From: Candidatus Fokinia cryptica
Lineage (GTDB): Bacteria; Pseudomonadota; Alphaproteobacteria; Rickettsiales; Midichloriaceae
Reading direction: 5' to 3'
Assembly (NCBI RefSeq): GCF_034359305.1
Contig: NZ_CP110343.1
Location: 576,182 to 640,181, forward strand
Length of the DNA: 64,000 bases
Below the pieces are notes generated by a model. The model had not been told where the DNA came from and made no database searches. It saw only the letters and a program-made list of their open reading frames with translations. A program made the translations under genes and the position numbers. The stretch's first letter is position 1. Each line of letters opens with the position of its first letter. Positions 18,778 to 28,611 of the stretch are shown one piece after another.

Positions 18778-21700
18778 TCACGATTTCACTTCAACATCAT
18801 CTTTTTTTATCTCTATATCCTTTACTTTAGTCACACCACGAGAATGAAATCCCTCATCATAAGATAACTTAACATGCAATCCAAGAGATCTCATTTCACT
18901 TAAAAGAATGTAACTAGACTCTGGCATAATAGTGCAATAATTCATAGCACGAATATGCTCCATAAGTTTACATATATCCCTAAACGCAGCATTTCGTCCA
19001 TCTACAGAATCTGATTTAATAGTCAGCATCTCATATAAATTATACGCTGCTCCATATCCTTCTAATGCCCATACCTCCATTTCTCCTAAACGCTGTCCAC
19101 CACCCTTAGCTTTTCCTCCTAAAGGCTGTTGCGTTATACATGCATGAGGACCTGTAGCTCTAACATGATATTTTTCTTCACTTAAATGATGTAACTTTAA
19201 CATATACAGTACACCAACCGTTATCTCCATTTCAAAATATTCTCCAGTTTTTCCATCTCTTAACTTCACTTGCCCTGAAGTGCTAATACCACAATCCTTA
19301 AGAAGAGCATCCACATCATGCTCTTTCACACCATCAAATATTGGAGTTGCGATGGGAATACCATTACCCATCTCTTTCGTTAATCTTATCAAACTATCAG
19401 AAGATAAGCTTTTTAAAACCTTTACTATGGAAGAAGGCGAATAACATCTCTCATTCTGTTTGATAGCATCAATAATGACTTCACATGAATCCACATTAAC
19501 GTTACTATCATCGTCATTCATGATCCCCCAACCTATACCTAAATTTTTCTCTTTTTCTTCTTGTTTTATATTTCCCAAGTAAAAATTTATAACTGTATCT
19601 CTCAATTTCTCTACATCTTCAAACTTAAGACCAGATGCAATTGCTTTCTCTCTCAAAGATTTTATTTTCGCACCAAAAGCAACCAATCCTCTACCAAGAG
19701 TTACTTCCCATATTTGCCCTATATTCATCCTGGAAGGAATACCAAGTGGGCTCAATATAATATCGATCTTCGAACCATCTTCCATAATAGGCATGTCCTC
19801 CTCTGGTACTATAATTGAAACAACTCCCTTATTTCCATGCCTACCGGCCATTTTATCTCCTACGCGTAATCTACGCTTTACCATAACATAAACTTTAATT
19901 ACTTTTAGATCTTCCGAATGCAAAGTATCGTCTTCGTTAATCTGAGCAACACGAGCCTCAAAATCCGCACTTAACTTATCTTTTTTAATTGTAAGAACTT
20001 TCTTCAAATTATCTAATTTACTAGCTACAACATCATCTATTACATCTAGCTCAAACCACTTTTCTTTATCTAAACTATCCAAAGCTATTTGTGTAATAAC
20101 CTCTTTAGTATTTTTATTAATTTCTTGTCCTAAAAGGATACTTTTCAACTCATCATATACAAATTCTTCAAGCAATCTTACGTATTCTTCATATTCTCTA
20201 GTAGCATTATTAATAGCTCTACATCTCATAATGGATAATTCGTCATCTGAATCCGCTCCTTTTTTTACAAAAATTTCAACACCTATTACTACACCTCTTA
20301 CTCCAAAAGATGTTCTTAGAGAAGAATCTCTAACATCGGATGATTTAGAGCCAAAAATTGCTCTCAATAACTTCTCTTCTGGGGTAACTGGAGCTTCAGG
20401 CTGAGGAGTAACTTTTCCAACTAATATCATATTGTCCGTATCAATTACACAACCTGGCATTACAACTCCATATTCATCTAAATGATTTAGTAAATTTTCT
20501 GATACATTTGGAATATCACGAGTTACGCGCTCTGGTCCCAATCTTGTATCTCTCACTATGCATTCTATCCTCTCTATGTGAAAAGACGTGAAATAATCAT
20601 CTCTTACTACCCTTTCAGATACTATAATGGCATCTTCATAATTCCAGCCATACCAACTCATATATGCGACTTTTATATTCATGCCAAGAGCTAACTGCCC
20701 ATATTCAGTACAACAATCAGCTAAAACACTGCCTTTTACTACAAAATCACCTAATTTAACCGTAGGCTTTTGATTGTAACAAGTAGATTGATTACTACGT
20801 AAATATTTGTTCAGATTATAAATATCAAAATCAGTTTTTTGTCCTTCGCTTACTCTTCTAATGATAATTTTAACGGCATCTACATAAACTACTACCCCTG
20901 ACTCTTTAGCTTTTACCATCATATCAGAACTTTGAGCAACTGCTTTTTCCATTCCAGTACCTATAAGAGGCGTTTGAGGACGCATTAACGGAACTGCTTG
21001 CCGAAGCATATTAGAAGCTGTCAACGCCCTTACAGCATCACAATTTTCAATAAAAGGTATGAGAGAAGCAGAAACAGAAACATGTTGCTTTGATGCAATT
21101 TCCATATATTTCGGTACATTCTTATTTACATAAACTCTAGCACCATTAAACCTGCACTCTACAGTAGGATTAACAAACTCATTATTATCATCAACTGCTT
21201 CTGTTGCTTGAACTATCAATGTGTCAATATCCTCCAATGCAGATAAATATTCTACCTCATTTGTGACAACTCCATTTATTATTTTACGATAAGGAGCTTC
21301 TAAAAATCCATGACGCCCAACTCTTGCATATAAAGCTAAATTATTTATCAAACCAATATTTTTACCTTCTGGAGTTTCTATAGAACATATACGCGAATAA
21401 TACGTTCTATGAGCATCCCTTGCAGAACCTGGAGCATTATCATGAGTAAGACCACCAGGACCTAAACACGAAATACGTCTTTTCTCACTGATACTAGACA
21501 ATATATTAGTTTGCGCCATGTAATTACATAACACGGAAAGATTGAAGAACTCAAACAACATTAGTGAAAGAAATTTATAATTCACCAATTCATAAGGATT
21601 AAACGCTTCAATATTATCAACAGATGACATTTTATCTAAAATGCTCTTTCTCATCCTTGTTAAGTTAGAAGAACATTGAGCTTCAAAAAGATCTGCTACT

Positions 21701-23103
21701 CTCCTTACTCGCCTATTACCGAGATTATCTTGATCATCCGGAGTACCACCGTTATCCATAAAAAAACATAACTTCTTCACTATAGCTATGATATCTTCAA
21801 TAGTGAGATGATGAACATTTAGAGGAACTTCTGTCCTGTTGGTGAGATTCATCTTCATTCTACCAACATCTGATAAATCGTATCCATACTTACCAGAGAA
21901 AAACATATCATGCAGCAAATTAGCACCAGATTCCGGCATCACTTCTCCAGGTTTTAAAATGCGATAAGCCTGTACTACTGCTTCCTCAGTGCTTTTTGCT
22001 GGATCGGCAATCATCGTATCTCTAATATAATATCCTCCTCCAGGATTAGGAACTGCAATCAATGTAAAACATCTATTCTCTTTCAATTTTTCTATTTCAG
22101 CCAAAATTTCTACTGTAACTCTAGTACCAGCTTCTACAAGCACATCTCCATCATCATCAAGTACATCATACATGAAATATCTACCTTCTAAGCTTTGAGA
22201 AGGAAAAATGCAGTATAATCTATCTTTCCTCTGCTCACAATTTTCTATCACTTTAGGAGAAATTCTATCACCTGGCTTCAAAAAATCCTCACCACTTACA
22301 ACATCAAAAACCGTAAAATTGAGCATTCTATTTCTATACTCCAGATGATTAAAGCTCTTACGCCACATACCTATAGCATGATACTCGCAACACTCTTTAT
22401 CGTAAAAAGTCTCAAATATCTGCTTCGTACTAAAATTTAAAGCTCTAAATAATGTAGTAAGAGGAAATTTTCTGCCTTTTTCGCTCTTACACATTATGAT
22501 ACCACTTGCTTTAAACTCTATTGTTAGCCAAAACCCAGAACGTGGAACTATAACAACAGAATAGAGATATCTACCACTTGGATTACTTTTTCCTTCATCG
22601 TGAGTGTATAACACACCAGGAGAACGGTGTAACTGAAGTATTACAACTTTTTCTACTCCATTTATTACGAATGAACCACTTTCAGTAATAAGTGGTATAT
22701 CCCCAACATAAACTTCTTGCTCAGTAATACTTTTAATCTCTCTTCCATTCTCTTTCTTTTCCCAAGTAACTAGCCGCAATTTAACAATTAAAGCACCAGA
22801 ATATGAAGCATTTCCACGTCTTTTACATTCTTGAGGAGAATACTTAGAAGGATTTATCCTATATCCCATATACTCTAAAGTTGCATTACCCTCATTACTC
22901 TCTATGGAAAAAATAGAGCGTAACAACTTTTCAAGACCTACATTCTCTCTTTTATCCTGCTCAACGTCTAATTGTAGAAAATCACGATAAGAATCTATTT
23001 GAGTAGATATCAAATCATTTTCTCCGAAAACATCACTCAAGCATGTACGACCATAGAATTTACGCAATCTGGCAAACTCAGCAAGTAAAAATGTATCCTT
23101 CAT
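18778..23103 (-). CDS. rpoB: RNA polymerase subunit beta
   Basis: 1,441 residues, somewhat longer than the E. coli subunit. Conserved parts include CSIETPEGKNIGLINNLA, GYNWEDAI-like GWNYEDAIIVSERVV, the GDKMAGRHGNKGVVS motif and the C-terminal GGKAKGGGQRLGEMEVWALE. The rifampicin pocket (residues about 521-548) is strongly divergent: aligned without gaps to E. coli 507-534, it has Cys for S512, Asn for Q513, Ala for D516 and Glu for H526. The gene follows nusA by 57 bp rather than rplJL, an unusual order. Assignment is certain; the drug phenotype is inference. Confidence 0.98.
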   Translation of the reverse strand: MKDTFLLAEFARLRKFYGRTCLSDVFGENDLISTQIDSYRDFLQLDVEQDKRENVGLEKLLRSIFSIESNEGNATLEYMGYRINPSKYSPQECKRRGNASYSGALIVKLRLVTWEKKENGREIKSITEQEVYVGDIPLITESGSFVINGVEKVVILQLHRSPGVLYTHDEGKSNPSGRYLYSVVIVPRSGFWLTIEFKASGIIMCKSEKGRKFPLTTLFRALNFSTKQIFETFYDKECCEYHAIGMWRKSFNHLEYRNRMLNFTVFDVVSGEDFLKPGDRISPKVIENCEQRKDRLYCIFPSQSLEGRYFMYDVLDDDGDVLVEAGTRVTVEILAEIEKLKENRCFTLIAVPNPGGGYYIRDTMIADPAKSTEEAVVQAYRILKPGEVMPESGANLLHDMFFSGKYGYDLSDVGRMKMNLTNRTEVPLNVHHLTIEDIIAIVKKLCFFMDNGGTPDDQDNLGNRRVRRVADLFEAQCSSNLTRMRKSILDKMSSVDNIEAFNPYELVNYKFLSLMLFEFFNLSVLCNYMAQTNILSSISEKRRISCLGPGGLTHDNAPGSARDAHRTYYSRICSIETPEGKNIGLINNLALYARVGRHGFLEAPYRKIINGVVTNEVEYLSALEDIDTLIVQATEAVDDNNEFVNPTVECRFNGARVYVNKNVPKYMEIASKQHVSVSASLIPFIENCDAVRALTASNMLRQAVPLMRPQTPLIGTGMEKAVAQSSDMMVKAKESGVVVYVDAVKIIIRRVSEGQKTDFDIYNLNKYLRSNQSTCYNQKPTVKLGDFVVKGSVLADCCTEYGQLALGMNIKVAYMSWYGWNYEDAIIVSERVVRDDYFTSFHIERIECIVRDTRLGPERVTRDIPNVSENLLNHLDEYGVVMPGCVIDTDNMILVGKVTPQPEAPVTPEEKLLRAIFGSKSSDVRDSSLRTSFGVRGVVIGVEIFVKKGADSDDELSIMRCRAINNATREYEEYVRLLEEFVYDELKSILLGQEINKNTKEVITQIALDSLDKEKWFELDVIDDVVASKLDNLKKVLTIKKDKLSADFEARVAQINEDDTLHSEDLKVIKVYVMVKRRLRVGDKMAGRHGNKGVVSIIVPEEDMPIMEDGSKIDIILSPLGIPSRMNIGQIWEVTLGRGLVAFGAKIKSLREKAIASGLKFEDVEKLRDTVINFYLGNIKQEEKEKNLGIGWGIMNDDDSNVNVDSCEVIIDAIKQNERCYSPSSIVKVLKSLSSDSLIRLTKEMGNGIPIATPIFDGVKEHDVDALLKDCGISTSGQVKLRDGKTGEYFEMEITVGVLYMLKLHHLSEEKYHVRATGPHACITQQPLGGKAKGGGQRLGEMEVWALEGYGAAYNLYEMLTIKSDSVDGRNAAFRDICKLMEHIRAMNYCTIMPESSYILLSEMRSLGLHVKLSYDEGFHSRGVTKVKDIEIKKDDVEVKS

Positions 23104-23160
23104 TCTGAAAAACTCAATTTATTAAAATCTTGAACCATTACACTAAATCACGAAAATTCA

Positions 23161-24744
23161 TTAAGAATCATCAGAATTTTTAAAAATAGAAAAGTAGGCT
23201 TTTTGCCTAGCCTTAGCTATCACGATATCCAACAACTCCTTCCTTATATCAAATCCTTTAGCATTACACATCTCATATAATTCATCGCTAGAATAAGGCG
23301 CAATCCTAGCTAGAGAATTTAATCTGAGACGAGCAAATGCTCTCATCATCATCTGTTTTTCTCTTACTAGGCCATCGGAAGTCATTCCAATTATATTAGC
23401 AAAAGCAGCTTTATCTCCCTTTTCCTCTTCAAGATCAGCATGATTTTCTATTCCAAGCTGAATTGCCAAATTAGCTCGAGAAATCAGCTCTTCTGCAATT
23501 TCAGCATCTCCACCAACTATCGCACTCAAGTCAGAGACGCTTGTTTCTGCAATTTTCTCAACAGTATTCAGTTTTTCGGATATCAATAATTGTGCTAATA
23601 TCATATCTATATCTAACCGCTTTTGAAGAATCAAAGAATCTTTTTTAGTTTTGTTATAAGCATCTGAAATTAAATCTTGCTCAGTAGCAACTTCAATTCT
23701 CATTCCTATAAGTTCTGATAAAAGTCTTACATTTTGACCATTCCTACCTATTACCTCGTGAGCAACTCCGGAACCCACTATAATTTTTACTACATCTTCA
23801 TCCTCACTAAAAGAGACTTTTTGAGGAACAACTGGAGATATTGCATTAACTACCATTTCTCTCATGTCATCCGAATATAGTATAAAATCTATTTTTTCAC
23901 CCCCTAATTCAGCCATTATCGCTTTCACACGACTACCTTTTATACCTATGCACGCCCCTACCGGATTGATGGAAGAAACACTAGAATACAATACAACCTT
24001 TGAACGAGAACCAGCTTCTCTCGCTATTCTCACAATCTTTATGGTGCTATTATAAATTTCCGCCACCTCTCTATGTAACAATTGCTCCAAAAAGAGATCA
24101 GAAGTTCTAGATAAAATCAACTGAGGCTCTTCATCTTGAGAAGGTTTCACCTCTACTAACACAGCTTTAACTTTAGTGCCATGTATGAAATTATCCTGTC
24201 TCAATTGATGATTATGTGGAATCACTGCGAGCACTCCATTCGCTAGCTTCACTACAACAGCCATACGATCTACTTTCTCTACAACTCCTGAAAACATCTC
24301 ACCAATTTTTTCACTATACTCCTCAAATTCTCTTTCTGCTTCTATCCTCTTTATTTTCGAAATAAGTGCTACACGAGCTTTAGAAACAATAGAAGGTTCG
24401 ATATCTAGCATTGGCACTTCTTCCAAAATTTCATCTCCAACCTCTACAACATGTCCGTTTTGTTTAGCTTCAGAAACAGAAATAACATCACAAATATTTG
24501 CTTCTTGTGCATTTTCTTCCTGTGATACGAGCAGAGCATCTTCGTCACTTATTACTTCAGTGATTTTATACAGGACGCTCTTTCCAGTCTTCCTATCAAA
24601 ACGGCACTTAAATCTGTGATTGCCGTACTTACTGCACATCACGTCCTCTATGGTCTGCTCCAGCATCTCGAAAAGTAAACCAACTGGCATGCTCTTCTCT
24701 CTTGACACGTACTGAACTACCTGTAATATTCCAGATTCCTTCAT
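23161..24744 (-). CDS. nusA: Transcription termination/antitermination factor NusA
   Basis: 527 residues. Order: N-terminal RNA-polymerase-binding domain (KSMPVGLLFEMLEQTIEDVM), an S1 domain (FSGVVEKVDRMAVVVKLANG), two KH domains (GACIGIKGSRVKAIMAELGG and HEVIGRNGQNVRLLSELIGM) and acidic C-terminal helical repeats. NusA modulates pausing, termination and rRNA antitermination. It is normally in rimP-nusA-infB; here it heads nusA-rpoB-rpoC, with neither rimP nor infB adjacent. virB11 is upstream on the same strand, 130 bp away; that gap shows no clear hairpin or RNA gene. Confidence 0.95.
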   Translation of the reverse strand: MKESGILQVVQYVSREKSMPVGLLFEMLEQTIEDVMCSKYGNHRFKCRFDRKTGKSVLYKITEVISDEDALLVSQEENAQEANICDVISVSEAKQNGHVVEVGDEILEEVPMLDIEPSIVSKARVALISKIKRIEAEREFEEYSEKIGEMFSGVVEKVDRMAVVVKLANGVLAVIPHNHQLRQDNFIHGTKVKAVLVEVKPSQDEEPQLILSRTSDLFLEQLLHREVAEIYNSTIKIVRIAREAGSRSKVVLYSSVSSINPVGACIGIKGSRVKAIMAELGGEKIDFILYSDDMREMVVNAISPVVPQKVSFSEDEDVVKIIVGSGVAHEVIGRNGQNVRLLSELIGMRIEVATEQDLISDAYNKTKKDSLILQKRLDIDMILAQLLISEKLNTVEKIAETSVSDLSAIVGGDAEIAEELISRANLAIQLGIENHADLEEEKGDKAAFANIIGMTSDGLVREKQMMMRAFARLRLNSLARIAPYSSDELYEMCNAKGFDIRKELLDIVIAKARQKAYFSIFKNSDDS

Positions 24745-24874
24745 ACTTCCAGAGGGGGTATTTTAGAATTACGAATCGTTTTATCTCACTATTCACGAGA
24801 AATAACTATGGTGAAAACTCTACACCAAATCATGTAGCGATTTCAACAAGAATATTTAAATTACTAACATTTAT

Positions 24875-25870
24875 TTATTTTTTCTCCTTCTCATTATTGA
24901 GAAATACTTCAGATACATACCTAAAACCCTTCTCTCCCCTCTTCACTTGGACTATTACATCTACCACATTTTTAATGTACATTGTAATGTCGTTTAGACT
25001 CATTTCTACTCCACTTTGCATAACCATCAAAGTTAGTTGCGATATAGCCATTGCAGGAGAATCAGCATGAAGAGTAGCAATTGACCCAGGATGACCAGTA
25101 TTGATCGCTCTTAAATAGTCAAATGCTTCACTACCTCTCAGCTCTCCTACTATTATTCTGTCTGGACGTAATCTTAAACAAGCTTCTATCAGGCTCTTAA
25201 TTGTAACATTAGCTCTACCCTGTCCACCCTTTGAAGCTATAAGATGCAACCTATTTTCATGTAAAGGTAACGAAATTTCTCTAGCATCTTCACATGTAAT
25301 TAACCGCTCCTTTGCTGGAATTTCCTGTAAAAGTGCATTTGTAAAAGTGGTCTTTCCTGTTGAAGTACCACCGCTAACGATAATGTTTTTTTTGTAAGTA
25401 ACAGCTTTTCTTAAAAAGAGCTTTATCTCTCCATTATCAAGATGTGATTGCAACTCATTGAGATATGGATCTTTTACACTCTTTATTGCAGCCTTCTGAA
25501 ACATCCCAGCTTGTTCATATTTTTCAAGAGTAAAATTCATACCAGATGGTTTTCTTATAGAAATTCCAATAGTGCCAATCTCAGTAGCTGGTGGTATTAC
25601 TATTTGAACACGAAATCCATTAGGAAGAGTAGCAGATAAAATCGGTTGCTCTTCACTTATTTTCTGCTCGGTAAAACTCGCTATTAACGTAGTCAGCCCT
25701 TTTAAGTGAATTTCGTTAAGTTCAGGAATAAGCTCTTTATACAATTCTCCCATTTTTTCAATCCATGCTTCACCATACCTGTTAATAGATATCTCACTTA
25801 CACCGTCTTGAGCGAAGATACTTTCGAGAGGAGCGAGATAAGTTTCTAATGCAGTAATTTTAGCAGACAT
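24875..25870 (-). CDS. virB11: Type IV secretion ATPase VirB11 (RvhB11-like)
   Basis: 331 residues. VirB11 is a hexameric cytoplasmic ATPase that powers pilus or substrate transfer steps in type IV secretion. The N-terminal domain is followed by Walker A GGTSTGKTTFTNALL, the Asp box CEDAREI, Walker B with RPDRIIVGELRGSEAFDYLR, and the His box NTGHPGSIATLHADS. In Rickettsiales virB11 normally lies between virB10 and virD4; neither is present within this window. The flanking genes are nusA and the divergent sspB. Confidence 0.95.
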   Translation of the reverse strand: MSAKITALETYLAPLESIFAQDGVSEISINRYGEAWIEKMGELYKELIPELNEIHLKGLTTLIASFTEQKISEEQPILSATLPNGFRVQIVIPPATEIGTIGISIRKPSGMNFTLEKYEQAGMFQKAAIKSVKDPYLNELQSHLDNGEIKLFLRKAVTYKKNIIVSGGTSTGKTTFTNALLQEIPAKERLITCEDAREISLPLHENRLHLIASKGGQGRANVTIKSLIEACLRLRPDRIIVGELRGSEAFDYLRAINTGHPGSIATLHADSPAMAISQLTLMVMQSGVEMSLNDITMYIKNVVDVIVQVKRGEKGFRYVSEVFLNNEKEKK

Positions 25871-26000
25871 GCTCTAATAAAGAGTACTTTTCCTTAACTT
25901 TACATAAAAAAGTAAAAATAACAACCCGTTCATCGATATATGAATTAAAACTAAATTTAATGTACTATGTAGCACACATTTAAAATCATATATTTACGCT

Positions 26001-26029
26001 TTGCATTGTAAGTATTTTGATAGTACAAT
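26001..26029 (+). promoter_or_regulatory. Candidate promoter for sspB
   Basis: TTGCAT (26001-26006), a 17-bp spacer and TACAAT (26024-26029) precede the sspB ATG by 33 bp, in the 192-bp divergent region between virB11 and sspB. The -10 matches 5 of 6 positions, the -35 only about half. The rest of this region is AT-rich with no other recognisable element. Confidence 0.35.
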
Positions 26030-26062
26030 CTCGTATGAAAAATACAGAATTTTACTTCAGTA

Positions 26063-26554
26063 ATGGATACAATTAAATACGGTTTGATATATTCAAACCT
26101 AATGAAACTGATAGTGATGGATGTTGTGAAAACCCTCGCTTCTGCACCTACAGGCACTTATCACTTTTGCATAGTAATCAGTTTTGACACAAGAAGTTAT
26201 GGAGTAGTCCTTTCAGATAGACTTAAGGCTCAATATCCTAGGGAGATGACAATAATACTGCAACATCAATTTAGGGATTTGAAAGTATCATACGAAGCAA
26301 TCTCCGTTACCCTATCTTTCAATGGTATGAATGAAAATATTTCCATACCCTTCCCTTCCCTTGTAAGGTTTGAAGATAAAGTAGCTGGCTTTTCAGTGGA
26401 TTTCGATAAATTACTCTCCGTACAAAATATACCACAAACAGAACTATTCGGAGAAAAAGAAAGCGAGCTGGACAAATATCAAAATATAACTCACAGAATC
26501 GAAGACAATGTCTTAGTATTAGATGGGAGAGACATCTTCTCGCGCTCAAGATAA
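26063..26554 (+). CDS. sspB: ClpXP adaptor SspB, alphaproteobacterial type
   Basis: 163 residues. SspB delivers ssrA-tagged proteins to ClpXP. The conserved core is HFCIVISFDTRSYGVVLSDR, then YPREMTIILQHQFRDLKVSY and SVTLSFNGMNENISIPF, which fit the alpha-type SspB (DUF1321 family). The tail is acidic, then basic (IFSRSR); the C-terminal ClpX-binding motif is not obvious. Nearby frr is convergent. Confidence 0.88.
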   Translation: MDTIKYGLIYSNLMKLIVMDVVKTLASAPTGTYHFCIVISFDTRSYGVVLSDRLKAQYPREMTIILQHQFRDLKVSYEAISVTLSFNGMNENISIPFPSLVRFEDKVAGFSVDFDKLLSVQNIPQTELFGEKESELDKYQNITHRIEDNVLVLDGRDIFSRSR

Positions 26555-26602
26555 CTAAAGGGATGATCAACTACACAATGTACTTCCTTATTTAAAATCG
26601 TT

Positions 26603-27169
26603 CTAATCCATTTCCGAACATTTCTTATCTAATAACTTTTCTATCTGCTCCACATGTTCATCAGTTACTTTTTGAACTTTTTTAGAAGCATCTTTCATAG
26701 TGTTCTCATCGATAACTTTTTCCTTTTCTAAATTCTTTAGCACATCTAAAGCATATCTTCTAACATTTCTAACAGCAATCTTTTGAGCTTCTGCATATGA
26801 AGCAGCTTTTTTCTTAAGTTGCTCTCGCACTTCTACAGATAATTCTGGTATATTTATCTTCAAAGTACTCCCTTCAGTTCTAGGATTTAAACCTATATTC
26901 GCTTCAATAATTGCTTTTTCGACCTTACTCACTAAACCGTCATCCCAAACCTTTACTAACAATACTCTTGCTTCAGCAACAGAAACATTAGCAAGTTGAT
27001 TAACTGGCATCTTACTTCCATATGCATCCACCTGTATATTTTCTACCATACTGGGAGTAGCACGTCCTACTCGTAGTCCTCCCAATAATTCTTTATATTT
27101 ATCGATTGCTCCCTCCATTTTTTTGGCTATATCAGCGAAAAGAGCATTCATTTCTTCTGCGTTTAACAT
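26603..27169 (-). CDS. frr: Ribosome recycling factor
   Basis: 188 residues, normal length. Frr splits post-termination ribosomes with EF-G. Motifs include YKELLGGLRVGRATPSMVEN, GLNPRTEGSTLKINIPELS and RRYALDVLKNLEKEKVIDEN. In most bacteria frr follows pyrH (rpsB-tsf-pyrH-frr); that context is missing here. It is divergent from the sensor kinase, with 85 bp between starts. Confidence 0.97.
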   Translation of the reverse strand: MLNAEEMNALFADIAKKMEGAIDKYKELLGGLRVGRATPSMVENIQVDAYGSKMPVNQLANVSVAEARVLLVKVWDDGLVSKVEKAIIEANIGLNPRTEGSTLKINIPELSVEVREQLKKKAASYAEAQKIAVRNVRRYALDVLKNLEKEKVIDENTMKDASKKVQKVTDEHVEQIEKLLDKKCSEMD

Positions 27170-27254
27170 TTTAAAAATACATTATACGTTGAATTGTCAA
27201 TATAATACAGCTATCTATAGCGGCGTGTTTTGGCAATAAAAATTTTCTCTATTT

Positions 27255-28607
27255 GTGTTTTTATATAGTTCAATAAAAAAAATATTTACTAAGCATATTG
27301 TGAACTTTATTCTTTCTCTTCCTAGTAAAATGATGGAGAAAGGATTTTATTTGCAGTTACAGGTGCTTATGACATGTTCGCTTGCGTTTTTCATATTACC
27401 AGTACTTTTGAAAATACCAGCACCGTTTCCCGTTTTGCAATTTATTGCAGGCGCAGCAATGATTTCGATTTATTTTTGTGAAAAATATTTTCAATTCGTC
27501 CCATCAATTTATAGAGGTACCTACTATTACCTAGTACTTGCATTCTCTATTTCATTTATGCAATTCTTTTTATTCTTCCAATCTCTTTTTGGAATGCACT
27601 ATCTTTTAAGTACAACATTGATACTTTTACTTCTTAGCTTATTTTTTTCATACATAGAAGTTATATTTCTCACAGTACCAAGCTTTTTTGTAGCACTCTT
27701 AATATCGGCGCCAATCCCGCTTAGCGACGATGGATTCTCCCAACTAACATGGGAATTAGAAAATTATAGAGAACATGGATTCCTACTGGTTGCAGTATCA
27801 GCATTTCTACTAGTAGTATATCAGCACCTCAATTCTACTGTAGAAAAAAAGCTTGACAGGAAAGAAATAGTAGAATCTAGGCTTTTAGGCTTTGCTATAG
27901 CACATGAAGTTAACGCGCCAATAGCAACACTTAGAATGCTACTAGATAGCCTACAAAAAATCATAAATAACGCAAGAAATGACGATATTTTAGAATTAAA
28001 GGGACCAGATATTGCCTTTGTATGTGATAGATTGCTACCTCATATGAATTCGTATTTAATCGAAGTATCAAATCTCATTAGTACGTTATTACAATCCATA
28101 AGAATATCAAAAACAAAAGACAACAAAATATCTACCGGACTTTCATTGAGTAACACTGTAATAAGAAGTTTAAGAGAATTGTATCAAGAAAAACCTAATA
28201 TTAAATTCAACATTATTGAAGATTTTATATATAATTCTCCATCCGGATTATTGAAATCTATCATCAATAATATTATACAAAATGCTCTTGTACACGGTGG
28301 AAGAAAAGATGTAGAAGTTATAGTCGAAGTTCGAAAAAATAATGTAACTATTGTGAATAATGGAGAGTCTATAAAATCAAATGTATTATCTAACCTATTT
28401 TCATCAATGACTCCTGAGACAAGTTCTCCCACTACACAACATGGAATTGGACTAGCATTTTGCAGAAAAATGTGTGATATGCTAGGAATTACAATATCGT
28501 GCACTTCGAACAAAGAAGGAACAAGTTTCTTTATGGATTTCCCTCACGTCAAAGGAGGTAGTGCGACCAATACAAAAGCCATAGACAAAAAGTCTATGAC
28601 TGTTTAA
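27255..28607 (+). CDS. Membrane sensor histidine kinase, orphan
   Basis: 450 residues from a GTG at 27255; ATGs at 27330 and 27333 are alternatives that would remove about 25 residues. The first ~200 residues contain about six hydrophobic helices with short loops, so sensing is probably within the membrane. H217 lies in the H-box AIAHEVNAPIATLRMLL. The catalytic ATPase domain shows an N-box (SIINNIIQNALVHGGRKDV) and a G-box (HGIGLAFCRKMCDMLG). No PAS, HAMP or receiver domain is visible and no response regulator gene is near, so its partner is unknown. It ends 4 bp from the convergent degP. Confidence 0.85.
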   Translation: MFLYSSIKKIFTKHIVNFILSLPSKMMEKGFYLQLQVLMTCSLAFFILPVLLKIPAPFPVLQFIAGAAMISIYFCEKYFQFVPSIYRGTYYYLVLAFSISFMQFFLFFQSLFGMHYLLSTTLILLLLSLFFSYIEVIFLTVPSFFVALLISAPIPLSDDGFSQLTWELENYREHGFLLVAVSAFLLVVYQHLNSTVEKKLDRKEIVESRLLGFAIAHEVNAPIATLRMLLDSLQKIINNARNDDILELKGPDIAFVCDRLLPHMNSYLIEVSNLISTLLQSIRISKTKDNKISTGLSLSNTVIRSLRELYQEKPNIKFNIIEDFIYNSPSGLLKSIINNIIQNALVHGGRKDVEVIVEVRKNNVTIVNNGESIKSNVLSNLFSSMTPETSSPTTQHGIGLAFCRKMCDMLGITISCTSNKEGTSFFMDFPHVKGGSATNTKAIDKKSMTV

Positions 28608-28611
28608 AATT

